From positions 94,305 through 158,304 of the forward strand of contig NZ_LPXO01000010.1 in NCBI RefSeq assembly GCF_001482405.1: a stretch of 64,000 nt of DNA, in the 5' to 3' direction. Of the stretch, positions 34,689 through 43,730 are shown piece by piece. The stretch comes from Pseudoponticoccus marisrubri. Lineage in GTDB: Bacteria > Pseudomonadota > Alphaproteobacteria > Rhodobacterales > Rhodobacteraceae. Position 1 is the stretch's first letter. Every line of letters begins with the position of its first letter. Made by a program: the position numbers and the translations under genes. The notes beneath the pieces were generated by a model that had not been told where the DNA came from, searched no databases, and saw only the letters and a program-made list of their open reading frames with translations.

Positions 34689-35482
34689 GCCCAGAGCTCG
34701 TGGAAATGGTGCACCGGGCCGTGGCCCTGTCCAATGCGCATCCCGTCCGCGGCGCGGATCGCGCCGTGCAGCCACAGATGCGCGCGGCCCACCGCGTCGG
34801 CCAGGGCCATGCCCTGCGCCAGCCCCGCCGCGATGGCCGAGGAGAGCGAGCAGCCCGTGCCATGGGTGTTGGCCGTGGCGATGCGCGGCGCGGTGAAGGG
34901 CTGCGCGCCCTGATCCGTCACCAGCCAGTCGGTGCAGGTGGGCCCGCCCCCGTGCCCGCCCTTCATCAGCACGGCGCCGGCACCCAAGGCGCGCAGCCGG
35001 TGGCCCTGGTCCTGCATCGCGGCCCCGTCGCCGGCGGCTTCGTCCCGCAGCAGGCGGGCGGCCTCGGGCAGGTTCGGGGTCAGCAGCGTGGCGCGCGGCA
35101 CAAGCCGGCGCGCCAGCGCGTCCACCGCGTCATCGGGCAGCAGGACATCGCCCGATTTCGCCACCATCACCGGGTCGAGCACCACCGCCCCGGCAAAGCC
35201 CGCGATCGCCTCGGCCACGCAATCCACCAGCGCGGGCCCGCCCAGCATGCCGATCTTGATCGCATGCACCTCGATATCGTCCAGCACGGCGGCCACCTGC
35301 GCCGCGATCACCTCGGGCGGGACCGGGTGCACGGCGGTCACGGCGCGGGTGTTCTGCGCGGTGATCGCGGTGATGACGCTGGCGCCATAGGCCCCCAGCG
35401 CCGAGACGGTCTTGAGATCGGCCTGGATCCCGGCGCCGCCGCCGCTGTCCGAGCCGGCAATGGTCAGAACTGTCGCCGTCAC
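34685..35482 (-). CDS. thiD: Hydroxymethylpyrimidine/phosphomethylpyrimidine kinase
   Basis: A 265-residue ribokinase-fold kinase with LTIAGSDSGGGAGIQADLKT, DPVMVAKSGDVLL, TPNLPEA, LMKGGH and the anion-hole motif NTHGTGCSLSSA. It phosphorylates HMP and HMP phosphate. The start is a GTG: GTG 35482 has the best spacing from GGGAGGG, with another GTG two codons earlier. It is the first gene of the thi operon, about 80 bases after the TPP riboswitch. Confidence 0.92.
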   Translation of the reverse strand: MTATVLTIAGSDSGGGAGIQADLKTVSALGAYGASVITAITAQNTRAVTAVHPVPPEVIAAQVAAVLDDIEVHAIKIGMLGGPALVDCVAEAIAGFAGAVVLDPVMVAKSGDVLLPDDAVDALARRLVPRATLLTPNLPEAARLLRDEAAGDGAAMQDQGHRLRALGAGAVLMKGGHGGGPTCTDWLVTDQGAQPFTAPRIATANTHGTGCSLSSAIAAGLAQGMALADAVGRAHLWLHGAIRAADGMRIGQGHGPVHHFHELWA

Positions 35483-35562
35483 ATGCACGCCCTCCCAAGG
35501 GTCGGAACGGCCGGGACGGACGGGAAGCAGGGCGGGCACGGCATGCGTGCGGTCGCAAGGGC

Positions 35563-35645
35563 TGTTTCCTACGCCGGTCCTAACCGGTTCAGGTTCAATG
35601 GGTTTGCGTCGCCGCATCTCAGCCCCGAGGGGCACCCCAACAGAC
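35563..35645 (-). ncRNA. TPP (THI-element) riboswitch
   Basis: Read on the reverse strand, this has the conserved THI-box pieces in order: GGGGTGCCC, GGCTGAGATG, ACCCATTGAACCTGA, CCGGTTAG and ACCGGCGTAGGAA. These give the pyrimidine- and pyrophosphate-sensing arms of the TPP aptamer. It precedes thiD and should repress the whole operon when TPP is abundant. The distance to the thiD GTG allows either translational or Rho-linked control. Confidence 0.93.
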
Positions 35646-35651
35646 GCCTCA

Positions 35652-35681
35652 TGCCTAGAGCACCCCCCGCCCCGCCGTCAA
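35652..35681 (-). promoter_or_regulatory. Possible thi operon promoter
   Basis: On the reverse strand, TTGACG (complement 35676-35681) and TAGGCA (complement 35652-35657) are separated by 18 bases. They would start transcription near 35645, at the 5' end of the riboswitch. The -35 element lies within the terminator hairpin of the upstream LysR gene. Confidence 0.4.
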
Positions 35682-35700
35682 ACGCTTTTCGGCGGGGCGG
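35667..35700 (-). terminator. Terminator hairpin between LysR gene and thi riboswitch
   Basis: CCGCCCCGCCG (35667-35677) pairs perfectly with CGGCGGGGCGG (35690-35700) around a 12-base loop. It lies 50 bases past the LysR stop and ahead of the riboswitch, insulating the thi operon from LysR transcription. Confidence 0.7.
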
Positions 35701-35750
35701 TAGGAGTGCGCGGGAAATGTAGGGGATAACAGGTGGCTGGGAGGAAACCC

Positions 35751-36731
35751 TCAGGCCTGCGGGCGGGCGGGAGCGGCCTCGGCCCGCGGGACGGGTCGGC
35801 CGTGCGGCTGGCCGGGCGTGGCGCGCGGGTGGCGCGCGGCGACCAGGCAGTCGGTGAAGGTCTCGACCACGGCCGAGCGCGGGCCATCGACGCGCCGCAC
35901 GAATTCGAAGGGCGCGGTATAGCCCATCTCGCCTTCCAGCAACACGCGCATCTCGTCGCGCTGGATCCAGGGCGCGGCGAGGTGGTCGGGCAGGTAGCCA
36001 AGGTAGCGGCCCGACAGGATCATCAGCGCCACCGCTTCCATGTGAGCCGCAAAACTGGCCGGTTCCTGCGCGTCGGACAGTTGCTGGCGCAGGTAGCTGC
36101 GCGACACGAACGGGTGGGCGCTGATCGCGTCGGGGTTCAACGTCGTGTCGCCCTGCGCAAAGAGCGGGTGGCGCCGACCGCAGACCAGCAATTGCCGTTC
36201 GTCGAACAGCCAGTCGTAGCGCAGGCTGGCGCCGTGGTGAAAGAACGCGCCGATGCCGATGTCGCAGCTGCCGTCCAGCACCGACAGCTCGATATTGTCG
36301 GGCGTGTCCACATGAATGCGCAGCCGGGCATCGGGGGCCTTCTGGGTGAACAGGTCGATCGCGTCGGGCAGCGGGCTGGCAGGGTTGCTGGAGACGTGGT
36401 CGACGATATGCACCGTCAGGTCGCCGACCAGACCGTCGCGCAGGCTGGCCATGCGGGCCTCGAAACTGCCGACACTCTCGAACAGGGCGCGGGTCGCCTC
36501 GATCACCTGCTCGCCCTCCTCGGTCAGGCGGAACCCGCCACGGCCGCGATGGCACAGCCGGAATCCCAACTGCTGTTCCAGTTCGGACATCTGGTTCGAG
36601 ACGGTGGACTGGCCGAGGTTGAGCGCCGCCTGCGCCTGTGCGAAACCGCCCAGCCGGACGATCTCGGCAAACAGCCGCAGCAGGCGGAAATCCTTGTAGA
36701 ACAGTTTCTGGCCGACATTGGTCTGGTTCAT
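35751..36731 (-). CDS. LysR-family transcriptional regulator
   Basis: A 326-residue LysR protein with an N-terminal winged helix (FRLLRLFAEIVRLGGFAQAQ, then LNLGQSTVSNQMSELEQQLG) and a C-terminal substrate-binding-like domain (DIGIGAFFH, YDWLFDERQLLVCGRRHPLF). It is divergent from the ureohydrolase/ABC/creatininase operon and probably controls it through the 22-base palindrome at 36842-36863. The last 25 residues are Pro/Ala/Arg-rich and look like a disordered tail. Confidence 0.92.
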   Translation of the reverse strand: MNQTNVGQKLFYKDFRLLRLFAEIVRLGGFAQAQAALNLGQSTVSNQMSELEQQLGFRLCHRGRGGFRLTEEGEQVIEATRALFESVGSFEARMASLRDGLVGDLTVHIVDHVSSNPASPLPDAIDLFTQKAPDARLRIHVDTPDNIELSVLDGSCDIGIGAFFHHGASLRYDWLFDERQLLVCGRRHPLFAQGDTTLNPDAISAHPFVSRSYLRQQLSDAQEPASFAAHMEAVALMILSGRYLGYLPDHLAAPWIQRDEMRVLLEGEMGYTAPFEFVRRVDGPRSAVVETFTDCLVAARHPRATPGQPHGRPVPRAEAAPARPQA

Positions 36732-36841
36732 GACCGGGTCCTCTCGCCGCGATCCGGCCCGCCTGTGCCCGAATATCGGGCAGGGGGCCTGCGGAAAATC
36801 CTAGACCAGCGGCCGATTCCCGGGTTTCGGACCCGTTAAAG

Positions 36842-36863
36842 AATGCGCACATTTGTGCGCATT
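36842..36863. promoter_or_regulatory. Perfect 22-bp palindrome, probable LysR operator
   Basis: AATGCGCACA-TT-TGTGCGCATT is a perfect dyad containing a T-N11-A core, the LysR-type recognition form. It is flanked further out by AAAGAAT (36838-36844) and ATTCTTT (36868-36874). It sits 110 bases upstream of the LysR start and 177 bases upstream of the ureohydrolase start. The rest of this 309-base divergent gap (36732-37040) shows nothing else I can name. Confidence 0.7.
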
Positions 36864-37040
36864 GTCGATTCTTTCCGCTGAAACCACCCGTTCCGGGCGA
36901 GCGTGCCGCGAAAACGGGCGAAGTGCGAATGGCGCGGGCCTTGCATGTCGGGGCGGGAATGTTTGCTCCCGGTGGCCGATATTGAAGCCGGTGCCATCTG
37001 CGGGCCTGCTTGGAGACAGACCAGCAGGACCGAGGCCCCC

Positions 37041-38108
37041 ATGAAGGACGACACAAACAAGCTTGCCCGGCTGCGCGCCCGGTTCGGGGACCGTTCCGGG
37101 GGCGAGATCGCCGATCCCCGCTTTGCCCGGGTGGCCGCACAGCTGTTCTCGAAGGACGGCACCCGCGTCGCGCCCTTTGCCGGGCACCCGACGCTGCTCT
37201 CGGCGCCGGCGCGCGTCATGGATCCGGAAGTGCCCGATTTCTCTGGGCTGGACGTGGCGCTGATCGGGATGCCGATGGACATGGGCGTCAGCAACCGGCC
37301 CGGCGCCCGGTTCGGGCCGCGCGCGCTGCGCGCCATCGAGCGGATCGGCCCCTACAACCACGTGCTCGATTGCCTGCCCGTGGGCGATCTGCGCATCGCC
37401 GATACCGGCGACGTGCCGTTCCGCAGCCGCTTTGCGCTGGAGGACAGCCACGCCGATGTCGAGCGCTGGATCACCCATGTCGTCGAGGCCGGGGCGGTGC
37501 CGCTTTCGGTCGGAGGGGATCATTCGATCTCGCACCCGATCCTGCGCGCGCTCGGCCGTGACCGGCCGGTGGGCATGATCCATATCGACGCCCATTGCGA
37601 CACGTCCGGACCGTTCGACGGCACCCGCTTCCACCATGGCGGGCCGTTCCGCAACGCGGTGCTGGACGGCGTGCTGGACCCGGCGCGCACGATCCAGATC
37701 GGCATCCGCGGGTCGTCGGAATACCTGTGGGAGTTCAGCACCGCCAGCGGCATGACCGTGGTCCATGCCGAGGAGATCACCGAGGCCGGGCTGCCCGGCC
37801 TGATCCGCCGCGCCCGTGACGTGGTAGGGGCGGGGCCGACCTATCTGTCCTTCGACATCGACAGCCTGGATCCGGCCTTTGCCCCCGGCACCGGCACGCC
37901 CGAGGTGGGTGGGCTGAGCACGCGCGAGGCGCTGGCCCTGCTGCGCGGCCTGAAGGGGCTGAGCCTGGTGGGGGCGGACATCGTCGAGGTGGCGCCGCAA
38001 TACGATGCCACCACCAACACCGCGCAGGCCGGCGGGCAGGTGCTGTTCGAACTGGCGAGCCTGATGTGCTTCTCGCCCGCCATCGCGTCGACCGGGGTGG
38101 GCCGGTGA
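37041..38108 (+). CDS. Ureohydrolase family protein (agmatinase/arginase-like)
   Basis: A 355-residue arginase-fold enzyme with all Mn-binding motifs: SVGGDHSISHP, IHIDAHCDT and SFDIDSLDPAFAPGTGTPE. Such enzymes release urea from a guanidino compound (agmatine, guanidinobutyrate, guanidinopropionate, arginine, and in some cases guanidine). The start at 37041 gives a family-typical length. It is the first gene of an operon with a polyamine-type ABC importer, an amidohydrolase and two creatininase-like enzymes, so a guanidino substrate entering from outside is likely. The exact substrate is not determined. Confidence 0.9.
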   Translation: MKDDTNKLARLRARFGDRSGGEIADPRFARVAAQLFSKDGTRVAPFAGHPTLLSAPARVMDPEVPDFSGLDVALIGMPMDMGVSNRPGARFGPRALRAIERIGPYNHVLDCLPVGDLRIADTGDVPFRSRFALEDSHADVERWITHVVEAGAVPLSVGGDHSISHPILRALGRDRPVGMIHIDAHCDTSGPFDGTRFHHGGPFRNAVLDGVLDPARTIQIGIRGSSEYLWEFSTASGMTVVHAEEITEAGLPGLIRRARDVVGAGPTYLSFDIDSLDPAFAPGTGTPEVGGLSTREALALLRGLKGLSLVGADIVEVAPQYDATTNTAQAGGQVLFELASLMCFSPAIASTGVGR

Positions 38109-38980
38109 GCGGCGCGGCGCTCCCGGCGGCACCCGCGCTGCCCCGGATGGACCGCACCCAGCTGATCGTCTGGGCCATGGCGCTGCTGCCCATCGTGGTG
38201 CTCTGCGTGTTTTATTTCTACCCGCTGATGCGGGTGCTGACGATCTCGGTCACCGAGCCCGAATTCGGGCTGGGCAACTACCGAGACATCTTCACCAGCT
38301 CGGCGGTGCGGCGCGTGGTGCAGACCACGCTGTGGATCTGCGTCGTGTCCTCGGTCGTGTCGCTGTTCTTCGGCTACTTGCTGGCCTACGCCATCGTGCA
38401 TGCCGCGCCCAGCTGGCAAAGCTGGATGCTGCTGGCGGTGCTGCTGTCCTTCTGGGTGTCCGTTCTGATCCGCACCTTTTCCTGGATCGCGCTGCTGCAG
38501 ACCCGCGGGCTGGTCAACGAGACCCTGCAAGTCATCGGCCTGATCGACGAGCCGATCCGCTTCATCCGCAACCCGTTCGGTGTGATCCTTGGCATGGTGC
38601 ATTACATGATCCCCTACGCGGTGCTGCCGCTGATGGCCAACATGCGCACCATCGACACCCGCTACGTGCCGGCGGCGCGCGGGCTGGGGGCCTCGCCCTT
38701 CGGCGCCTTCTGGCGGGTCTTCCTGCCGCTCAGCCTGCCCGGTCTGATCAGCGCCTCGATCCTGGTGTTCATCTTCTCGATCGGCTTCTACATCACGCCG
38801 GCGCTGCTGGGGGGCGGGCGCTCGACCATGGTGGCGGAATACATCGCGCTGCAGGTCAACGAGACCCTGGCCTGGGGGCAGGGCACTGCGCTGGCCTCCA
38901 GCATGCTGATCCTCGTCTTCGCCATGCTGGTCGTGCTGGGCCGGATCGTGAAGTTCCGCACCATGTTCGGAGCGGCGTGA
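38105..38980 (+). CDS. ABC transporter permease (PotB-like)
   Basis: A 291-residue permease of the spermidine/putrescine family with six helices and the EAA loop RYVPAARGLGASPFGAFWRV. The start is a GTG at 38105 overlapping the ureohydrolase stop (GTGA), so translation is coupled. It pairs with the PotC-like subunit that begins one base after its stop. Confidence 0.9.
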   Translation: MSGAALPAAPALPRMDRTQLIVWAMALLPIVVLCVFYFYPLMRVLTISVTEPEFGLGNYRDIFTSSAVRRVVQTTLWICVVSSVVSLFFGYLLAYAIVHAAPSWQSWMLLAVLLSFWVSVLIRTFSWIALLQTRGLVNETLQVIGLIDEPIRFIRNPFGVILGMVHYMIPYAVLPLMANMRTIDTRYVPAARGLGASPFGAFWRVFLPLSLPGLISASILVFIFSIGFYITPALLGGGRSTMVAEYIALQVNETLAWGQGTALASSMLILVFAMLVVLGRIVKFRTMFGAA

Positions 38981-38981
38981 G

Positions 38982-39794
38982 ATGGAGCGGTTGCGCGGCG
39001 GCTTCGGATTCGCCTTCACCCTGTGCCTGGCCTGGCTGCTGATCGCCTTTCTGATCCTGCCGCTGCTGATCGTGGTGCCGATCTCGTTCACGCCCGAACG
39101 CTACCTGTCGCTGCCCGAGGGCACCTATTCCCTGCGCCATTACGAGACCGTGTTCACCGATCGCGGCTGGCGCAAGGGGATCTTCGACAGCACTGTGGTG
39201 GCGCTGGGGGCAGCGGCGCTGGCCATCGTGATGGGCACGCTCTGCGCCATCGGCTTATGGAAGCTGTCCTCGCGGCTGGGAGAGACGATCCGCATCCTGG
39301 CGCTGACCCCGATGATCGTGCCGCCCATCGTGCACGCTTTGGGGATGTACCGGGTCTGGGTGGATTACGGGCTGATCGACACTTATTCGGGCCTGATCCT
39401 GGCGCATGCGATGAAGGGCATCCCCTTCGTGGTGATCTCGGTCTCGGCGGTGCTTTCGAATTTCGACCCGCGGCTGGAGCAGGCGGCGCGCAGCCTGGGC
39501 GCCGGGCCGCTGACGGCGATGCGCCTGACCATCCTGCCCAATATCTGGCCCGGCGTGCTGGCCGGCGGAGTCTTCGCCTTCGCCATCTCTTGGGACGAGA
39601 TCGTGGTCGCGCTGTTCCTGACCCGGCGCCGTGTCGACACGCTGCCGCGCCAGATCTGGGACGGCATTCAGGACAACATCTCGCCCGCGGTGGCGGCGGT
39701 CGGCGTGCTGCTGATCCTGGCCACGATCCTGGCCGTGCTGGGCAAGATGGCCTGGGACCGGCGCATGGCCGCCCGCGCAAGGGGGCCTGCATGA
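38982..39794 (+). CDS. ABC transporter permease (PotC-like)
   Basis: A 270-residue permease with six helices. The EAA loop reads LEQAARSLGAGPLTAMRLTI, followed by LPNIWPGVLAGGVFAFAISW, typical of PotC. It completes the polyamine-type channel. Its stop overlaps the earlier of the two possible ATG starts of the ATPase gene. Confidence 0.9.
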   Translation: MERLRGGFGFAFTLCLAWLLIAFLILPLLIVVPISFTPERYLSLPEGTYSLRHYETVFTDRGWRKGIFDSTVVALGAAALAIVMGTLCAIGLWKLSSRLGETIRILALTPMIVPPIVHALGMYRVWVDYGLIDTYSGLILAHAMKGIPFVVISVSAVLSNFDPRLEQAARSLGAGPLTAMRLTILPNIWPGVLAGGVFAFAISWDEIVVALFLTRRRVDTLPRQIWDGIQDNISPAVAAVGVLLILATILAVLGKMAWDRRMAARARGPA

Positions 39795-39862
39795 CACGTC
39801 AGCACCCGCTGCCATCCGCCGCCACCCTCTCTCCGATCCCGCTGCAGCAGGAAGGCCTGTCC

Positions 39863-40954
39863 ATGACCCAACCCGACACAGCGGCCAGCGGCCTGACGAT
39901 CCAGAGGCTGGTCAAGCAATACGGCGAGACCTACGCGCTGAAGGATGTCAGCCTCGAGATCCCCGCCGGCAGCTTCACCACGCTGCTGGGGCCCTCGGGG
40001 TCGGGAAAGACGACGCTGCTGATGTCGATCGCGGGCTTCACCCGGCCCGAGACCGGCCGCATCCTGGCCGGCGGGCGCGACATCACCGGCCTGCCGCCCG
40101 AGAAGCGCGAGTTCGGCATGGTCTTCCAGGGCTACGCGCTGTTCCCGCACCTGACCGTGGCGGGCAATGTGGGCTTCGCGCTGAAGCTGCGCCGCCGGTC
40201 GCGGTCCGAGATCGCGACCCGCGTCGCCGCCGCGCTGGACCTGGTGCAGCTCTCCCACCTGGCCGACCGCTACCCGCGGCAGCTGTCGGGCGGGCAGCAG
40301 CAGCGCGTGGCGCTGGCCCGGGCGCTGGTGTTCGAGCCGGGGGTGCTGCTGCTGGACGAGCCGCTCTCGGCGCTGGACAAGTCGCTGCGCGCCGACCTGC
40401 AATGGGAGCTCAAGGCGTTGCATGCCCGGCTGGGCGTGACCTTCGTCTATGTCACCCACGACCAGGAAGAGGCGCTGTCCATGTCGGACCAGATCGCCAT
40501 CATCCGCGCCGGCGAGGTGGTCCAGAGCGGCGCGCCCGCCGAGCTTTACGACCGGCCCAAGACCCATTTCATCGCCGATTTCCTCGGCCGCAGCAATTAC
40601 GTCGAGGGCACGGTGGCGCGGCGCGACGGCCGCCCGGTGATCGAGGCGGCGGGCCAGCTCGTGCCGGTGCCCGAGTGCGCCGCCGTCCCCGCCGCGGGGC
40701 GCCCCGCCATCCTCGCCATCCGCCCCGAGAAGATCACCGTGCGCCCCGATGACGGGCAGGGGCCGGGGCTGCCCGGCCGGCTTTCGGCCTGGAGCTATCT
40801 CGGCGCCACGATCAGCTGCCGGGTGGCCACCGATCTTGGTGAATTCCACGTGCACTTGCCCACCTGGCAGGCCGCGTTCGAACCGCAGCCGGGACAGGCC
40901 CTGCGCCTGGACTGGCCCCCGGAGGCCGGCCGCATCGTCCGCGACGACCGGTAA
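39863..40954 (+). CDS. ABC transporter ATP-binding protein (PotA-like)
   Basis: A 363-residue ATPase with Walker A GPSGSGKTT, LSGGQQQRVALARAL signature, Walker B VLLLDEPLSALDKSLR and YVTHDQEEALSMSDQ. A C-terminal TOBE domain starts near GRSNYVEG. The start at 39863 has GGAAGG seven bases upstream. An in-frame ATG at 39791 overlaps the previous stop and would add 24 residues, so it remains possible. It drives the polyamine-type importer. Confidence 0.9.
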   Translation: MTQPDTAASGLTIQRLVKQYGETYALKDVSLEIPAGSFTTLLGPSGSGKTTLLMSIAGFTRPETGRILAGGRDITGLPPEKREFGMVFQGYALFPHLTVAGNVGFALKLRRRSRSEIATRVAAALDLVQLSHLADRYPRQLSGGQQQRVALARALVFEPGVLLLDEPLSALDKSLRADLQWELKALHARLGVTFVYVTHDQEEALSMSDQIAIIRAGEVVQSGAPAELYDRPKTHFIADFLGRSNYVEGTVARRDGRPVIEAAGQLVPVPECAAVPAAGRPAILAIRPEKITVRPDDGQGPGLPGRLSAWSYLGATISCRVATDLGEFHVHLPTWQAAFEPQPGQALRLDWPPEAGRIVRDDR

Positions 40955-40993
40955 GACCCGAAGGCAACCCTCAACCAGACAAGGAAATCTCTC

Positions 40994-42112
40994 ATGAGAA
41001 ACAGGACTGTGACCTCCGACGTCGAAACCCGCGTCGAACGTTTTCGCCAGATGACCGACGGCCAGCTGGTGAACCGCCGGACCTTCCTGAACGTGCTGGG
41101 GGTGCTGGGCGTCTCGGCCGGCGTGTTCCGCATGACCCCGGCGCTGGCCCAGGGCCGCGAGATCGTGCTGGTCAACTGGGGCGGCGACGCCGTCACCGCC
41201 ATGACCGAAGCCTTTGCCGAGCCCTTCATGCAGGCCGATCCCGACCACACCGTCTATGTCGAGGGCGCCGGCCCGTCCTCGGGTGCGATCAAGAGCATGG
41301 TGGAGAGCGGCGCGGTGACCTGGGACGTGGCCGACCGCAACATCCCCGCCTCGCTGGAACTGGGCCGGCAGTGCCTGCTGGAAGAAATCGACTATACCAT
41401 CGTCGACCGCAGCAAGGTGCGCCCGGAACATGCCGGCCAATGGGGGGTGGGCAGCTACATCTTCTCGAACGTGATCTGCTGGGACACCAAGGCCTTTCCG
41501 GACTGGGAACCGACCGGCTGGGCGGATTTCTGGAACCTGGCCGACTATCCCGGCACCCGCACGCTGCGCCGCCATATCGACGGCCAGCTCGAGGCGGCAC
41601 TGATGGCCGACGGGGTGGCGCCGGCGGACATCTACCCGATCGACGTGGACCGCGCGCTGGCCAAGATCGCCGAGATCAAGGAAAACACGATCTTCTGGGG
41701 CTCGGGCTCGGAGAGCCAGCAGCTGTTCCGCGACCGCGAGGTGGTGATGGGCAACATGTTCAACACCCGCGCCAGCGTGGTGCGCCGCGAAAGCGATGCC
41801 GAAATCGAGTTCACCTATGCCCAGGGCATCGTCTGGCCCGGCGCCTGGATCGTGATGAAGGGCAACCCGGCCGGCAGCGCGGTGTTCGACCTGATCGCCT
41901 CGATGCAGGATCCGGCGGCGCAGGTCGTGCTGTTCGAGCTTCTGGGCAACGGCCCGGTGAACCCGGAGGCCGCCGCGATGGTGCCCGAGGCGCTCAAGCC
42001 GCTCGATCCCGGCTCGCCCGAGAACTATGCCAAGCAGATCCCGGCCGATGCGGAATGGTATGCCGAGAACTCGGCCGAAGTGCTGAACCGCTATATCGAG
42101 GCGATCTCGTGA
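40994..42112 (+). CDS. Polyamine-type periplasmic binding protein (PotD-like), Tat-exported
   Basis: A 372-residue protein with a twin-arginine signal (NRRTFLNVLGVLGVSAGV) preceded by a charged 26-residue extension. The mature part has VLVNWGGDAVTAM, WDVADRN, SNVICWDT and GWADFWNLADYPG, as in PotD/PotF-like proteins of substituted-amine importers. It is the substrate-recognition part of the system encoded at 38105-40954. Tat export implies folding before secretion. A strong hairpin follows the stop. Confidence 0.9.
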   Translation: MRNRTVTSDVETRVERFRQMTDGQLVNRRTFLNVLGVLGVSAGVFRMTPALAQGREIVLVNWGGDAVTAMTEAFAEPFMQADPDHTVYVEGAGPSSGAIKSMVESGAVTWDVADRNIPASLELGRQCLLEEIDYTIVDRSKVRPEHAGQWGVGSYIFSNVICWDTKAFPDWEPTGWADFWNLADYPGTRTLRRHIDGQLEAALMADGVAPADIYPIDVDRALAKIAEIKENTIFWGSGSESQQLFRDREVVMGNMFNTRASVVRRESDAEIEFTYAQGIVWPGAWIVMKGNPAGSAVFDLIASMQDPAAQVVLFELLGNGPVNPEAAAMVPEALKPLDPGSPENYAKQIPADAEWYAENSAEVLNRYIEAIS

Positions 42113-42117
42113 TGCTC

Positions 42118-42159
42118 CCGGGCGCCGGGGCGGCCTGTCTGTGCCGGTGCGGCGCCCGG
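42118..42159 (+). other. Intercistronic GC stem-loop after binding-protein gene
   Basis: CCGGGCGCCG (42118-42127) pairs perfectly with CGGCGCCCGG (42150-42159) around a 22-base loop, between the binding-protein stop and the amidohydrolase start. Probably protects the upstream message or attenuates the downstream genes. Confidence 0.6.
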
Positions 42160-42182
42160 ACCGCGACGGGGCAGGCGCGCGC

Positions 42183-43730
42183 ATGACCGCGCCCCGCGAC
42201 TGCGTGATCCGGGGCGGTCGCCTGCTGCGCCCCGGTGCCGACAGTGCACCGCCGGCCGACATCCTGGTGGCCGAGGGGCGGATCGCCTCCATTGGCCCGC
42301 CCGGCCTTGCCGCGCCCGAGGGTTGCCCGGTCATCGAGGCAACCGGCTGCCTGCTGCATCCGGGGCTGGTGAACGGCCACACCCATGGTCACGGGCACTA
42401 TTCGCGCGGGCTGACCGACGACCTGACACTCGAGACGCTGCTGGCCGGCAGCTTCTGGTTCAACGGCAACCGCAGCCATGCCGACAAGTACCTGTCCACG
42501 CTGGTCGGCGCGGCCGAGATGGTGCTGAAGGGCTGCACCGCCTGTTTCGACCTGTTCTGGGAATTCCCCACCGTCTCGCAGGAGGGGATGGTCACCGCCG
42601 GGCGCGCCTACAGCGATGTGGGCATGCGCGCGGTGGTGGCCCCGATGGTGGCCGATGGCAGTTTCCTGGGCTCGGTGCCCGGGCTGCTGGAGGCGATCCC
42701 CGCGGACCTGCGCGACGAGATCATCCCCTGGACCGCGCCCACGCCGGAGGCGTTGCTGGCGCGGCTGGCGGCGATCGACGAGGCCTGGCCCTTCGAGCGC
42801 GACCGCATCGCCTTCGGGCTGGGCCCGACCGTGCCGCTTCTGTGCAGCGACGACTTCCTGGCCGGGGCCGGGCGGCTGGCGCGCGACCGCGGCCTGCCGA
42901 TCCAGACCCACCTGTCCGAGACCCGCATCCAGGAGGTGACCGCCCGCAACCGCTGGGGCCGGTCGCTGACCGAGCACCTGGCCGACCTGGGCGTGCTGGG
43001 CGACACGCTGTCTGTGGCGCATGCGGTCTGGCTCAACGGCCATGACATCGATCTGCTGGCCGGGGCCGGCGCGGTGGCGGTGCTCAATCCCTCCTCCAAC
43101 CTGCGGCTGGGCTCGGGGCTGCCACGGATGCGCGCGCTGCTCGATGGCGGGCTGACCGTGGGGCTGGGCACCGACAGCGCCTCCTGCGCGGATCACCAGA
43201 ACATGTACGAGGTCACCCGGCTGGCCGGCTACCTGTCACATGTGCAATCGCCCGATCCGTCCCGCTGGGTGACCAGCGCCGAGGCCGCCCGCGCCGCGAC
43301 CGAGGGCGGGGCGGCGGCGCTGAACATGCCGCATATCGGCCGGCTGGAGCCGGGATGTGCCGCCGATATCGTGTTCCTCGATCTGGGCTGGGTGCATTGG
43401 CTGCCGCTGCGCAACGTGACCATGCAGTTGGTCCAGGCCGAGGACGCCACCGCGGTGCGCCACGTGATGATCGACGGGCGCATGGTGGTGCGCGACCGCC
43501 GGCTGCTGACCGTCGACCTGGCGCGGCTGCAACGGCAGGTCTCGGACGCGGTGGCCCGGCTCGACGCCATGAACACTGTCAATGCCGCGCTGTTCCGCAG
43601 GCTGCAGCCGGTCGTGGGCCGGTTCTGCTCTGCGCTGTCCCCGCATCCCCAGGCCGCGGCGGCGCCGCTGCCGCCCACCGGCGGGCCTGCTGCCCCCGGA
43701 TCACGCCGACCCAACGAGGAGCCGACATGA
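42183..43730 (+). CDS. Amidohydrolase-superfamily deaminase/hydrolase (TrzA/guanine-deaminase-like)
   Basis: A 515-residue metal-dependent hydrolase with the metal motif HTHGHGHY near residue 66, then QTHLSET, AHAVWL and GTDSASC, the His, His and Asp positions of the cytosine-deaminase/TrzA group. A C-terminal small beta domain holds GCAADIVFLDLGW. Members deaminate or hydrolyse cyclic amidines and aminated heterocycles, including cytosine, guanine, triazines and creatinine-like rings. It lies in an operon with a ureohydrolase and two creatininase homologues. Its last about 35 residues are Pro/Ala-rich and overlap the next ATG. Confidence 0.87.
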   Translation: MTAPRDCVIRGGRLLRPGADSAPPADILVAEGRIASIGPPGLAAPEGCPVIEATGCLLHPGLVNGHTHGHGHYSRGLTDDLTLETLLAGSFWFNGNRSHADKYLSTLVGAAEMVLKGCTACFDLFWEFPTVSQEGMVTAGRAYSDVGMRAVVAPMVADGSFLGSVPGLLEAIPADLRDEIIPWTAPTPEALLARLAAIDEAWPFERDRIAFGLGPTVPLLCSDDFLAGAGRLARDRGLPIQTHLSETRIQEVTARNRWGRSLTEHLADLGVLGDTLSVAHAVWLNGHDIDLLAGAGAVAVLNPSSNLRLGSGLPRMRALLDGGLTVGLGTDSASCADHQNMYEVTRLAGYLSHVQSPDPSRWVTSAEAARAATEGGAAALNMPHIGRLEPGCAADIVFLDLGWVHWLPLRNVTMQLVQAEDATAVRHVMIDGRMVVRDRRLLTVDLARLQRQVSDAVARLDAMNTVNAALFRRLQPVVGRFCSALSPHPQAAAAPLPPTGGPAAPGSRRPNEEPT

